Positions 19,518 to 27,745 are shown, counted from the first letter of the stretch. The stretch: 64,000 nt of DNA from Oceanobacillus halotolerans (GCF_010993955.1 NZ_WIXL01000005.1:124001-188000); one strand, 5' to 3'. Notes: a model not told the origin generated them from the letters alone. Numbers and translations: made by a program.

Positions 19518-19820
19518 ATGACATATACCCCGCCTGATGATGAATACATCGAAAAAGCAGCTCAGACTTTTAAGGCATTATCAGATCCTACGCGGATTAA
19601 AATTCTTCATTTGTTACTTCAAAAAGAATGTTCCGTAGGGGAAATTGCAACACATTTAGCTATGAAGCAATCAACCATTTCTCATCAATTAACATATCTA
19701 AGACAGTTACATCTTGTAAAAAAACGTCGTGTCAAAACAATGTATTTCTATTCGCCTGATGACGATCATGTCATGACATTACTAGAACAGACATTGAAAC
19801 ACGCGACACATACAAGTTAG
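19518..19820 (+). CDS. czrA: ArsR/SmtB-family zinc-responsive repressor CzrA
   Basis: A winged-helix repressor of 100 residues. The recognition helix is in MKQSTISHQLTYLRQ near 52-66. The C-terminal helix carries DDHVMTLLEQTLKHATH, matching the D-x-H and H-x-x-H zinc ligands of the alpha-5 site in CzrA/SmtB. It lacks the ELCVCDL-type Cys box of CadC/ArsR, which favours Zn/Co over As/Cd. It is 10 bp upstream of the efflux gene czcD, and the operator overlapping its promoter indicates autorepression released by zinc. Confidence 0.93.
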   Translation: MTYTPPDDEYIEKAAQTFKALSDPTRIKILHLLLQKECSVGEIATHLAMKQSTISHQLTYLRQLHLVKKRRVKTMYFYSPDDDHVMTLLEQTLKHATHTS

Positions 19821-19830
19821 GAGGATTCTT

Positions 19831-20721
19831 ATGGGACATGACCATGGCCACCATCACCACCACACCAGTAATAAACGCGTTTTATTTTGGAGTTTTATTA
19901 TTATTTCAGTATTTATGATGGTAGAAGCAATAGGAGGTTATCTGACAAATAGTCTTGCCTTATTATCGGACGCAGGCCACATGCTTAGTGATGCAGCAGC
20001 ATTAGGCCTAAGTTTACTAGCGTTTAAAATCGGTGAAAAGAAAGCAACCAAAATGAAAACTTACGGGTACAAACGATTTGAAATTATTGCTGCATTTATT
20101 AATGGATTAACGTTAATCGTAATTGCACTCTTTATATTTTATGAAGCGTTCCACCGTTTTGTTGATCCACCAAATGTTAGTGCTAGTATGATGATCATTG
20201 CCTTTATCGGCTTACTCATTAATATTGGTGTGGCCTTCTTATTAATGAGGGGAGATTCAAAGGAAAATTTGAACATAAAAAGTGCACTAATACATGTCTT
20301 TGGTGACCTGTTAGGTTCAGTAGGTGCAATTGTTGCAGGGGTATTAATCTATCTGTTTAATTGGAATATAGCAGACCCCATCGCAAGTGTAGTTGTAGCG
20401 ATTCTTATTTTCATATCAGCCATTCGCATTACGAAAGAGTCACTCCATGTCTTAATGGAAGGAAAACCACATCACATTGACACCTCAGAAATAAACACGA
20501 TATTATTACAGCTTGATGGCGTAGAAAATGTTCATGATTTACATGTATGGTCTATCACTTCTGAATTCCCGGCAATGAGTTGTCATGTAGTGGTAAACAA
20601 ACAAACAGATCGAGACCTTTTATTACAAAAAGCAATCAACGCTATCAAACAAAACTTCCAAATTAGCCATTGTACAATACAAATAGAAGGACCACACACA
20701 AATTGCGACAATTGCAATTAA
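19831..20721 (+). CDS. czcD: Cation diffusion facilitator CzcD
   Basis: A Zn2+ (and Co2+/Cd2+) efflux antiporter of the plasma membrane. In 296 residues: a His-rich N-terminus (HDHGHHHHH), six TM helices in residues about 15-200, the metal sites LLSDAGHMLSDA in TM2 (H and D residues) and HVFGDLLGSVG in TM5, and a cytosolic C-terminal domain with HDLHVWSIT near 235 and MSCHVVV. The C-terminus has NCDNCN. It is the second gene of the czrA operon, with AGGAGG nine bases before ATG. Confidence 0.95.
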   Translation: MGHDHGHHHHHTSNKRVLFWSFIIISVFMMVEAIGGYLTNSLALLSDAGHMLSDAAALGLSLLAFKIGEKKATKMKTYGYKRFEIIAAFINGLTLIVIALFIFYEAFHRFVDPPNVSASMMIIAFIGLLINIGVAFLLMRGDSKENLNIKSALIHVFGDLLGSVGAIVAGVLIYLFNWNIADPIASVVVAILIFISAIRITKESLHVLMEGKPHHIDTSEINTILLQLDGVENVHDLHVWSITSEFPAMSCHVVVNKQTDRDLLLQKAINAIKQNFQISHCTIQIEGPHTNCDNCN

Positions 20722-20790
20722 CACAATTAGGGGCTATTACCGTTACAATCCCTTTATCCCTTGCTTTTAGAATAGTGATTGGTTGAGCCA

Positions 20791-21018
20791 TTATCCTCTA
20801 GCCATAGTAACTACATCTCCATTCATGTAACTTGCTTTATCCGATAAAAGAAATTGTGCAAACTCCGCAAAATTTCTTCTGGCTTTCCTATGCGTTTTAA
20901 AGGAACATACTCAATCGTGCGTTATATTCTTTCCTCTGATTGGAAAAGTTTCACTTCCACCTGTCCTCTCTATTGGTCCAGGTGCAATGGCATTAACATC
21001 AACTGTTTTATCTTTCAT
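20791..21018 (-). pseudogene. Remnant of a short-chain dehydrogenase gene
   Basis: Reading the minus strand gives the C-terminal part of an SDR protein in pieces: VDVNAIAPGPIERTGG, then after a stop and frame change EYVPLKRIGKPEEI, then after another frame change AEFAQFLLSDKASYMNGDVV, and a TAA at 20791. The VNAIAPGPI, P-E-E-I and ASYMNGDVV blocks are the usual landmarks after the SDR active site. The Rossmann half and the catalytic YxxxK are missing. At least two frameshifts and the N-terminal truncation show it is dead. Confidence 0.85.
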
Positions 21019-21158
21019 TTAGTTCTCACCTTCTCCCTTCCATAACATAAGTGTTAAAATTCAGTTCCTGTTAAAAAACGTATCTGTATATGATGTGAAA
21101 TGAAATTCCATGCTATAATAAAAAGTAATGCTAAAATTCCTGGAGAGGATCGAATGGG

Positions 21159-22013
21159 ATGAAACGACGAACATTTTTAAAAAGAGTATTTGGTAGCATT
21201 CTTACATTAGCAGGGTTAAGTGGTGGTACTTATTACTATGCGCGAGATATTGAACCTACTTTACTGGAAATAAATAATCAGCGAATTCGATCAAAGAAAA
21301 TCCCAAAGGCTTTTCATCAGTTTAAAATCGTACAATTTACCGATACCCACTTGGGCTTCCATTATTCGATTGATCAATTTACCGATCTTATACAAACGAT
21401 AAATGAACTATCTCCAGACATGATTGTTTTTACTGGGGATTTAGTCGATAAACCAGATCGATATAATTGGAATAGCCATTTAATTCATGAATTAAAGCAA
21501 TTAGAAGCTCCATATGGAAAATACTGGGTATACGGTAATCATGATCACGGTGGTTATGGTACAAACATTTTAAAAGATGTAATGAATCAAGGAGGCTTTA
21601 CCCTCCTACAAAATGAAAGTAGAGAGATAAAACGTGATAATGAACAATTTGTACTAGCGGGAGTAGATGACATTATTCTTGGGGATCCTGACTTGGATAA
21701 AACGTTAGAGCAGATAGATACGAATCAATTTACCATGTTATTAGCACACGAGCCAGATTTTGCTGATATTGCAAAACAATATCCCATTGATATTCAATTA
21801 TCAGGGCATAGCCACGGTGGGCAAATTCGCTTCCCATTTATTGGCCACCTGTACACACCAGTTTTTGCAGAAAAGTATATCCAAGGACAATATACGTTTA
21901 CCTCTAACAACCTTCATCTTTTTGTTAGCAGGGGTATTGGAACAACCAGGTTACCATACCGTTTTCTGTGCAAACCGGAAATTCATCTTTTCACATTGGA
22001 GAATGATGAATAG
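21159..22013 (+). CDS. ykuE: Metallophosphoesterase YkuE-like, Tat-exported
   Basis: A calcineurin-like phosphodiesterase of 284 residues with metal motifs FTDTHLG near 60, FTGDLVD near 92, YGNHDHGG near 124, LAHEPD near 195 and GHSHGGQIR near 219. The N-terminus KRRTFLKR followed by a hydrophobic stretch is a twin-arginine signal; B. subtilis YkuE is a Zn-dependent enzyme exported by TatAyCy and bound to the wall. GGAG is about 15 bases before the ATG chosen. ykuD and ykuC, which separate ykuE and ykyB in B. subtilis, are absent. Confidence 0.9.
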   Translation: MKRRTFLKRVFGSILTLAGLSGGTYYYARDIEPTLLEINNQRIRSKKIPKAFHQFKIVQFTDTHLGFHYSIDQFTDLIQTINELSPDMIVFTGDLVDKPDRYNWNSHLIHELKQLEAPYGKYWVYGNHDHGGYGTNILKDVMNQGGFTLLQNESREIKRDNEQFVLAGVDDIILGDPDLDKTLEQIDTNQFTMLLAHEPDFADIAKQYPIDIQLSGHSHGGQIRFPFIGHLYTPVFAEKYIQGQYTFTSNNLHLFVSRGIGTTRLPYRFLCKPEIHLFTLENDE

Positions 22014-22503
22014 CGACAAATACTCCTCTTTTGATGGGTCCACGACCATCGTCCAAACAGAGGTTTTGCAGGGAATAACGGAATGACGATTCATCAATAG
22101 AATATAGGTGGGTCCTCGTTCCGTTATTGATAAGAAAAGTGGTTCTTGAAAAAGTGGATTCTTTGACCCTTATATTTGCATGAGAGTTTCCATGAATAAT
22201 TCTATGTACCAATAGAATGATAAAACCTACAGCTATTCCCTTTATCTTCAGCATGATCAAGATGTGGTTGTTTTTTCAGTGTTGCCTTTTTGAACAGGGC
22301 TTGCATTTGGCCCGTTTATATATGGTGTATTACACCCTAGTCCAGTTGCACCTATGGCTATCCTGGATTATCCATATAGACCTTATTATAATAGCAAAGT
22401 ATTTGATTTATTCTCCATTACAGATCAAACATTTTTATGTTGAAAAAGGACAGGCTTTACGATAGGATATTAGATAAGTAGTAATTGAAAGGAGGATCCA
22501 GCG
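22014..22503. other. 490-bp stretch with no supported gene, possible decayed coding DNA
   Basis: No reading frame here has a ribosome site. Frame-broken peptide-like runs occur on the plus strand, for example TGLAFGPFIYGVLHPSPVAP near 22297-22356 and a long frame rich in hydrophobic residues from about 22090. These would fit a decayed membrane-protein gene, and B. subtilis has the MFS gene ykuC at this place, but I cannot show homology. The ykyB ribosome site is at the end. Confidence 0.4.
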
Positions 22504-22983
22504 TTGAAGCAAAAACAAGAACCATCATTAGGGTCAATAGCAAAAGCAATTTATACCATTAATAGACATGCAAAAACAGCCCCTGAGCCACAACATCTTT
22601 ATTTCATTAAAAAAGAAGCCATTACACGTCTATTAAAACAAAATTATGCCAAAAAAATTGGACTTCACTTTTCAAATCATCCAAAAATGAGTAACCAACA
22701 CTCTACATTACTAGTAAAAGTTGATAACTATTACTTTCATATCCCTCCATCTAAAGAAGATTTCCGAGAATTAAAACATTTAGGGACACTCGACCAAAAT
22801 TATCGAAATCCCCAAACGAAAATGTCTTTGTCACAAGCAAAGAATATTGTATACCGTTACATAGATTGGCAACCAAAGAAGCCAAAAAGACAGCCAAGGA
22901 GACAGTATACTTCAGCATATTTCACCCCTTCATCATTAGGAAAAATGGAATGGCCCCCAAGTAAAAAACATCGTCATTACTAA
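22504..22983 (+). CDS. ykyB: YkyB family protein
   Basis: A conserved Bacillaceae protein of 159 residues, function unknown. Recognisable blocks: AIYTINRHAKTAPEPQHLYF near 12-31, KKIGLHFSNHPKMS near 51, and YYFHIPPSKEDFRELKHLG near 76-95, then a basic tail rich in Lys/Arg/Pro. No signal or TM segment, so cytoplasmic and possibly nucleic-acid-binding given the charge (inference). TTG start with GGAGG eight bases upstream. Followed by a terminator. Confidence 0.88.
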   Translation: MKQKQEPSLGSIAKAIYTINRHAKTAPEPQHLYFIKKEAITRLLKQNYAKKIGLHFSNHPKMSNQHSTLLVKVDNYYFHIPPSKEDFRELKHLGTLDQNYRNPQTKMSLSQAKNIVYRYIDWQPKKPKRQPRRQYTSAYFTPSSLGKMEWPPSKKHRHY

Positions 22984-23043
22984 GCTGTGAGAAAATCACG
23001 TTGCATTCGTTCACACCGATAGACAATAAGGATGTATTCCCTT

Positions 23044-23103
23044 AAAAAAAGTGAATCCCCAAACATGGAAACGTTGTCATGTGTTGGGGGTTCACTTTTT
23101 TAA
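23044..23103 (+). terminator. Intrinsic terminator after ykyB
   Basis: AAAAAAGTGAATCCCCAAAC pairs with GTGTTGGGGGTTCACTTTTT around a short loop, ending in a T-run, about 60 bp past ykyB. Confidence 0.8.
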
Positions 23104-23109
23104 TAGGGA

Positions 23110-23290
23110 CATAACAGCTGCACCCGATTCTGCCACAGTCAGGCGCTTTTTAGCAGACAACACCTCAGCCTCCTCCGAGATAAAACTGCTTCATACATAG
23201 AACTAGCAGTATTTTTTAGCAGGACTCGACTACTCACTTAAAATAGGAATCGATACCAGCAAGCTTTTAGAAAACAATCTATTGCAATGG
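23110..23290. repeat. Degenerate family A remnant
   Basis: Contains CACCTCAGCCTCCTCCGAG and AAGCTTTTAGAAAACAATCT, weak matches to the interior and terminus of family A. Too diverged to give firm ends. No gene seen. Confidence 0.4.
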
Positions 23291-23309
23291 TAGCTGTACA
23301 CTAAATCTA

Positions 23310-23669
23310 TTATTGTTTGTTTAACATCCGTTTAAACCCATTGATCACGATTAAAGCAAAACCAAATAGTCCAATTGTTTGTAAGACCATCTTAAATAGA
23401 ACTGGATCATCACTTCTTTCATTTCCCAACCATATAATTGTCAAAAAAAGGACTAAGATGAGTAGGCTACTACAAACATAACTTAGCATTTTAGAAGATT
23501 GGGTCATGACAAAAAAATGAATCAATGGGTGCAAAACGATGTAACTGAGTAATACTACTGTAAAAATAAGTATGTAAATAATATGTTCTTCTTTTAACCC
23601 TAACATAATTAAGTTAGATAGATGGAACCATTCAATTGTATTAAATGTATTAATAAATAAATCGATCAT
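23310..23669 (-). CDS. Small integral membrane protein, unknown function
   Basis: From the ATG at 23669 (AGAAGTGAT nine bases upstream) the protein has 119 residues. There are three clear hydrophobic segments (IIYILIFTVVLLSYIVL, VCSSLLILVLFLTIIWL and MVLQTIGLFGFALIVI), and the C-terminus is basic. A longer frame reaches 23723 but lacks a ribosome site. I do not recognise the family. It stands alone between ykyB and a divergent EamA transporter. Confidence 0.65.
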   Translation of the reverse strand: MIDLFINTFNTIEWFHLSNLIMLGLKEEHIIYILIFTVVLLSYIVLHPLIHFFVMTQSSKMLSYVCSSLLILVLFLTIIWLGNERSDDPVLFKMVLQTIGLFGFALIVINGFKRMLNKQ

Positions 23670-23812
23670 TTGTATCACTTCTTTTTTATATAGTAATCTA
23701 TTATCCTTAGTTTCATTTTTCACAAATAACCATCAATCTATACTTCGCCTTCCCAAATCAGCCCTATTATTTGATATAATCGCATTAATTGAATTGTAAG
23801 GGGGGATTACCA

Positions 23813-24709
23813 ATAAATAAACCATTTATCTACATAATTAGTGGTGCGGCACTTTGGGGAACACTTGGCTGGTATGTAAAGCATTTATATGCTTATGGGT
23901 TTACACCAATGGAGGTTGTTACCTTACGCGCATGGTCCACTGCCATTTTAATGGTCGCGTTTGTCTTGATGACATCACCAAAAACATTAAAGCTACATCA
24001 ATTTAGTGACCTGAAATATTTTATAGGTACAGGAATAGTAAGCATTATCTTTTTCAATTACTGTTTATTCACAGCAATTGACTTATCAACGATACCTGTT
24101 GCAACTGCATTATTATACACTGCACCCGCATTTGTAACATTGTTTTCATTCTTTTTATTTAAGGAGCCTCTAACGAGAATCAAGGTACTTGCTCTCCTTA
24201 TAACATTAATTGGTACGGCTTTTGTAGTAGGGTTAATACCCTTCAATTTAGAGTCTATCCAAATTGGTAGTATTCTGTTTGGATTGGGTTCTGGTATTGG
24301 ATATGCGTTATATAGTATCTTTAGTAAATTCGCTTTAACCAAATATTCCAGCTTAGGAATTACAACCTTTACCTTTATTGTAGCCAGTATTTCTTTACTT
24401 CCGTTTTTTCCTTATGAAGAAAAGTTTCATTTGTTACTTGATCCAATGGTGCTTTTTTATGCCTTTGGTTTAGGCTTCTTACCAACAGCATTCGCTTACA
24501 TCATCTATACCATCGGCTTAAATCAAACAGAAGCATCAAAAGCATCCATATTAACAACGATTGAACCAGTTGTTGCGACCCTAATTGGTATATTTATATT
24601 TCAAGAGACATTTACCTTCATACAAATGATTGGAATGGCTTGTATTATAGGGGCAGTCATATTAATTCAAGCGTATTCGACTCCAAAACCACAAAAATTA
24701 GCAAATTAA
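23813..24709 (+). CDS. EamA/DMT-family transporter with apparent ATA start
   Basis: A drug/metabolite transporter with ten TM helices in two EamA repeats (about 5-140 and 150-290); landmarks are ALWGTLGWYVKHLY near 10 and TIEPVVATLIGIFIFQE near 255. Substrate unknown; amino acid or metabolite export is typical. Start: the ribosome site AAGGGGGG (23800s) lies seven bases before an in-frame ATA at 23813, and no ATG, GTG or TTG is suitably placed. The only usual start codon, TTG at 23789, lies upstream of that site. So either ATA is used or a former ATG has mutated; about 298 residues. Confidence 0.8.
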   Translation: MNKPFIYIISGAALWGTLGWYVKHLYAYGFTPMEVVTLRAWSTAILMVAFVLMTSPKTLKLHQFSDLKYFIGTGIVSIIFFNYCLFTAIDLSTIPVATALLYTAPAFVTLFSFFLFKEPLTRIKVLALLITLIGTAFVVGLIPFNLESIQIGSILFGLGSGIGYALYSIFSKFALTKYSSLGITTFTFIVASISLLPFFPYEEKFHLLLDPMVLFYAFGLGFLPTAFAYIIYTIGLNQTEASKASILTTIEPVVATLIGIFIFQETFTFIQMIGMACIIGAVILIQAYSTPKPQKLAN

Positions 24710-24719
24710 TGCTTACAAA

Positions 24720-24733
24720 GTGATTTCCATCAC
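24720..24733 (+). promoter_or_regulatory. Crp/Fnr-family operator upstream of scdA
   Basis: GTGA, TTTCCA, TCAC: a perfect GTGA-N6-TCAC core as in Crp/Fnr boxes. A -10-like TATCAT is at 24756-24761, which puts the box centre near -41 relative to the likely start point, the class II activator position. Suits an oxygen- or NO-responsive gene. Confidence 0.6.
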
Positions 24734-24793
24734 GACATCTTTAATTGAAAAGCTTTATCATTTACCTATAGTCATTCCAAGGAGGTACTCAAA

Positions 24794-25498
24794 ATGAACA
24801 CATTTACTGCTGAGCATAAGCCAGCTGATATTGTAAAAGTCTTTCCGAAAGCAAGTGATTTATTTAAAAAACGTCGCATTGACTTTTGTTGTGGTGGTGA
24901 TAAGCCATTAGAAGAAACGTTCGTGAAAAAGAATATGGATGCTGAAGAAGTTTTATCCGAATTAAATACAGCATATGAAAAATGGCAACAAGAAGACCAT
25001 CAAATAACAGATTGGGATCGTGTTCCTTATGGTGAACTCATTGATCACATTGTTCACACACATCATGCATTTTTAAATGAAGAATTAGTACCATTAGGTC
25101 AATTTGTCACTAAAATCTTCCGAGTTCATGGATCTAAACATCCACATTTAAAAGAATTGCACCGTCTCTATCACGATTTTAAAGTGGATATGGAAGAGCA
25201 TTTAATCAAAGAAGAAGATGATGTATTTCCTTTAATTAAAGAATATGAAAACAACCCAAGTGCTGAATTATTGCAACAAATAAGTGATGCTAATGGTGGA
25301 TTAGAAGATGACCATGACGCTGCAGGAGATCTTCTAAAACAAATGCGAGAAATTACAAATGATTTTGAACCGCCAGCCGATGCATGTAACTCTTATCGAA
25401 TCACCTATGCTCGATTAGCTGAATTAGAATCAAATACTTTCCAACATGTACATTTAGAAAATAATATATTGTTCAAACGATTACAAGAAGCAAACTAA
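24794..25498 (+). CDS. scdA: Iron-sulfur cluster repair di-iron protein ScdA/RIC
   Basis: This protein protects and repairs Fe-S clusters after oxidative or nitrosative damage. Residues 1-60 form the ScdA N-domain with DIVKVFPKASDLFKKRRIDF and CCGG near 33; residues 75-230 form a hemerythrin-like domain whose His/Glu ligands can be seen in HIVHTHHAFL, MEEHLIKEEDDVFPLI, DDHDAAGDLL and HVHLENNILF. The 234-residue length is typical. AAGGAGG precedes the ATG. An Fnr-type box lies upstream, consistent with induction at low oxygen or by nitric oxide. Single gene with its own terminator. Confidence 0.93.
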   Translation: MNTFTAEHKPADIVKVFPKASDLFKKRRIDFCCGGDKPLEETFVKKNMDAEEVLSELNTAYEKWQQEDHQITDWDRVPYGELIDHIVHTHHAFLNEELVPLGQFVTKIFRVHGSKHPHLKELHRLYHDFKVDMEEHLIKEEDDVFPLIKEYENNPSAELLQQISDANGGLEDDHDAAGDLLKQMREITNDFEPPADACNSYRITYARLAELESNTFQHVHLENNILFKRLQEAN

Positions 25499-25522
25499 AA
25501 AAATCAAAAACATATCCCTGCA

Positions 25523-25554
25523 AAAAGGAGAGGCTAATAAAGCCTCTCCTTTTC
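25523..25554 (+). terminator. Intrinsic terminator after scdA
   Basis: AAAAGGAGAGGC, a 7-base loop, GCCTCTCCTTTT, then TC. The A-rich 5' arm may also serve the convergent small gene. Confidence 0.85.
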
Positions 25555-25591
25555 ATATCTAACCATTATTCATTTTAGACTTATTCTATCT

Positions 25592-25744
25592 TTAGTGTGT
25601 CCATTCTTTACTATCAGTTACTTGTTGTTCTGTTTGTCTTTTCTCGATTCGTAGTTCAATTTTATCTAATTGGTGTTCATCTTGTAATAATTGTTCTTTA
25701 TTTTCATTAACGAGATCTTCGAATGTTTGAAACTTTTGGCGCAT
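25592..25744 (-). CDS. FbpB-like small protein
   Basis: From the ATG at 25744, with AAAGGAG nine bases upstream, the protein has 50 residues. The FEDLVNENKEQLLQDEHQLDKIELRIEKR arrangement (shown across residues 7-36) matches the FbpB-type pattern F-E-x-L-V-x-x-N-K-x-x-L-L-x-D. In B. subtilis FbpB is made under iron limitation and works with the sRNA FsrA to spare iron. A Fur-box-like sequence upstream supports that role. Homology is recognised by pattern only; the C-terminal half is not conserved in my memory. Confidence 0.7.
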   Translation of the reverse strand: MRQKFQTFEDLVNENKEQLLQDEHQLDKIELRIEKRQTEQQVTDSKEWTH

Positions 25745-25805
25745 CCTTATACACTCCTTTATTTCTTTTTCAATATCTATTATACCCAAAAATTTACACA
25801 ATAAA

Positions 25806-25820
25806 TCATAATTATTTGAA
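25806..25820 (-). promoter_or_regulatory. Fur-box-like sequence upstream of the FbpB-like gene
   Basis: TCATAATTATTTGAA agrees with the 7-1-7 Fur consensus TGATAATnATTATCA at 10 of 14 defined positions. It overlaps the -35 region of a minus-strand promoter whose TATAAT lies near 25780-25785. Moderate support. Confidence 0.45.
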
Positions 25821-25885
25821 CATTTTTTAACAAATATAATACGTCAACTTTTTCTTTTTCCTTCATTACATGGTAAACTTTTTAT

Positions 25886-26359
25886 TAGGCGCTTTTTGTA
25901 TTCTTTGTTGTTTTTAACGTCGCAACATATATATTATGCGTCGTAAATGTTTATCTATAATTACAGCTACGGAAATACACTTCGCTTTCCGCGGGCGGCT
26001 GGTGAGCCTCCCGCAGGAGTCTTCGTGTATTTCCTCCGCTAGTTTTGTGCTATTCTACTTTTTATCATTGTTGTTATTAATACGATGATTGATTGGAGCG
26101 TAGGACAATCGTCTCCTGCAGGAAAAGCACGTGTCCGAAGACCCCACAGGAAGTGGTTTTCTTCCGAGGAGGCTGAGGCCGTGTCCATGGCAAAGAAGAC
26201 ACTGTGAAAACGAATAGTTTGAACAGATGTTGCACTTATGCCCGTGGTGAAAGCGACTGTCCGGAGCGGAAATTAACGGAGCATTTATTGCGCATAATAC
26301 ATCAATTATTCATTAAAATTTATACTTAAAAAACAACAATCTTTTAGAAACAAGCCTTT
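25886..26359. repeat. Interspersed repeat family A, full-length copy A3
   Basis: Runs from GGCGCTTTTTGTATTCTTTG to ACAATCTTTTAGAAACAAGCC. Near one end are CGTCGCAACATATATATTATG and CGTCGTAAATG; the interior is GC-rich with CTTCGCTTTCCGCGGGCGGC, GAGTCTTCGTGTATTTCCTC, GCAGGAAAAGCACGTGTCCG and GAAAGCGACTGTCCGGAGCG. At about 470 bp with both termini present, it is a reference copy. No transposase and no credible reading frame. Confidence 0.85.
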
Positions 26360-26390
26360 TACTACAAGAAAGAAGTTGGAGGGAAATAAA

Positions 26391-27548
26391 TTGCAGCATC
26401 TACTAAATAAATCGGTTCAAACAATCGAAATCTCAGGAATCCGGAAATTTTTCAATATGGTTGCAGATGTTGAAGATGTGACATCCTTAACGATCGGGCA
26501 ACCAGATTTTCAAACACCGCAACATATAAAACAAGCAGGAAAAAAAGCACTTGATCAAAACCAGACAACCTACACAAATAATGCAGGGTTAATCGAATTA
26601 CGAAAGGCCATTGCACAATATAACGAAATGCATCATCAAATTACATACAACCCAGATAATGAGATCATTGTAACAACTGGAGCTTCACAAGCAATCGACA
26701 TTACATTTCGTACCATCTTAAATCCAGGTGATGAAGTGATTCTACCAGCACCAATTTATCCAGGTTATGAGCCATTAATCACGATGGCTGGTGCAAAAGT
26801 GATATTCGCTGATACGACTAATGATGGTTTCAAATTGACAAAGGAAAATTTACAGCGTCATATTACCAGAAAAACAAAATGTGTGGTTCTCCCCTATCCA
26901 TCGAATCCAACAGGAGTATCTTATACGAAACAAGAATTACATGAATTGGTAGATCTCATAAAAGAAAAAGAAATTTTTATTTTAGCAGATGAAATCTATC
27001 ACACGCTTGTTTACGACCAGGTACACACCTCAATTGCTAGTTTTTCAGAGGTACGAGATAAAACCATCGTCATAAGTGGAGTATCAAAATCTCATGCCAT
27101 GACAGGTTTCCGGATTGGGTATACGCTAGCTCCAGCATGGCTAACTAAACATATGCTAAAAGTACATCAATATAATGTTTCATGCGCTTCATCAATTAGT
27201 CAGCATGCAGCATTAGAAGCAATTGCCAATGGACATGAAGATGCTATTGAGATGCGGGATACCTACCGAAAACGTCGAGATTATGTATATAATCGTTTAC
27301 AAAAAATGGGACTTGATGTCATCAAGCCTGCTGGTGCATTTTATTTTTTCCCTAAATTATCGGTTAATGGACTATCTTCCTTCGAATTAGGAATTGATTT
27401 GGTTCGAAAAGGAAAGGTTGCTCTTGTTCCAGGTGATGCTTTTTCACCTCTAGGCGAAGGTTATATGCGGCTTTCTTATGCATATGATATGAATACCATT
27501 GAAGAAGGATTAAATCGATTAGAGGTATACTTAAGAATAAAAAGATAA
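26391..27548 (+). CDS. patA: PLP-dependent aminotransferase PatA
   Basis: A class I/II aminotransferase, PatA type; in B. subtilis PatA has been assigned to DAP/lysine-related transamination. In 385 residues: ISGIRKF near 15, LTIGQPDFQTP near 31, the aromatic cofactor region TGASQAID near 95, DEIYHTLVYD near 199 and the PLP lysine in SGVSKSHAMTGFRIGY near 229. The start is TTG at 26391 with TTGGAGGG seven bases upstream; an in-frame TTG at 26376 is itself part of that ribosome site. The N-terminus then aligns with B. subtilis PatA. Repeat A3 ends 32 bp upstream. Confidence 0.92.
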   Translation: MQHLLNKSVQTIEISGIRKFFNMVADVEDVTSLTIGQPDFQTPQHIKQAGKKALDQNQTTYTNNAGLIELRKAIAQYNEMHHQITYNPDNEIIVTTGASQAIDITFRTILNPGDEVILPAPIYPGYEPLITMAGAKVIFADTTNDGFKLTKENLQRHITRKTKCVVLPYPSNPTGVSYTKQELHELVDLIKEKEIFILADEIYHTLVYDQVHTSIASFSEVRDKTIVISGVSKSHAMTGFRIGYTLAPAWLTKHMLKVHQYNVSCASSISQHAALEAIANGHEDAIEMRDTYRKRRDYVYNRLQKMGLDVIKPAGAFYFFPKLSVNGLSSFELGIDLVRKGKVALVPGDAFSPLGEGYMRLSYAYDMNTIEEGLNRLEVYLRIKR

Positions 27549-27556
27549 TGTGGGGT

Positions 27557-27745
27557 TTATTTAGATGATGAGTTATCATCATTCGAATTTTTATTTCTTA
27601 ACTTATCATATAAATTTAATAGGTTGTCCAACTCTTGACTTTGCGTTACAGACTCACAGCTAGTCGCCCCTTTTTCTAGCGCAGTTTGTGACATTTTTTT
27701 CCGTAACTGTTCAATTTCTTCAAGTACCATATGGCAGGTATTCAT
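27557..27745 (-). CDS. Spo0E-family aspartyl-phosphate phosphatase
   Basis: A 62-residue helical-hairpin protein with the family signature SQELDNLLNLYDKL near 36-49. Spo0E-type phosphatases dephosphorylate Spo0A~P and delay sporulation. ATG with AAAGGAGG ten bases upstream. Convergent with patA, 8 bp between the stop codons. Which member (Spo0E, YisI, YnzD) it resembles most cannot be decided by eye. Confidence 0.85.
   Translation of the reverse strand: MNTCHMVLEEIEQLRKKMSQTALEKGATSCESVTQSQELDNLLNLYDKLRNKNSNDDNSSSK

Noticed and set aside
22217-22465. An 82-codon hydrophobic open frame
   Set aside because: No ribosome site and no recognisable pattern; kept only as part of the unexplained stretch.
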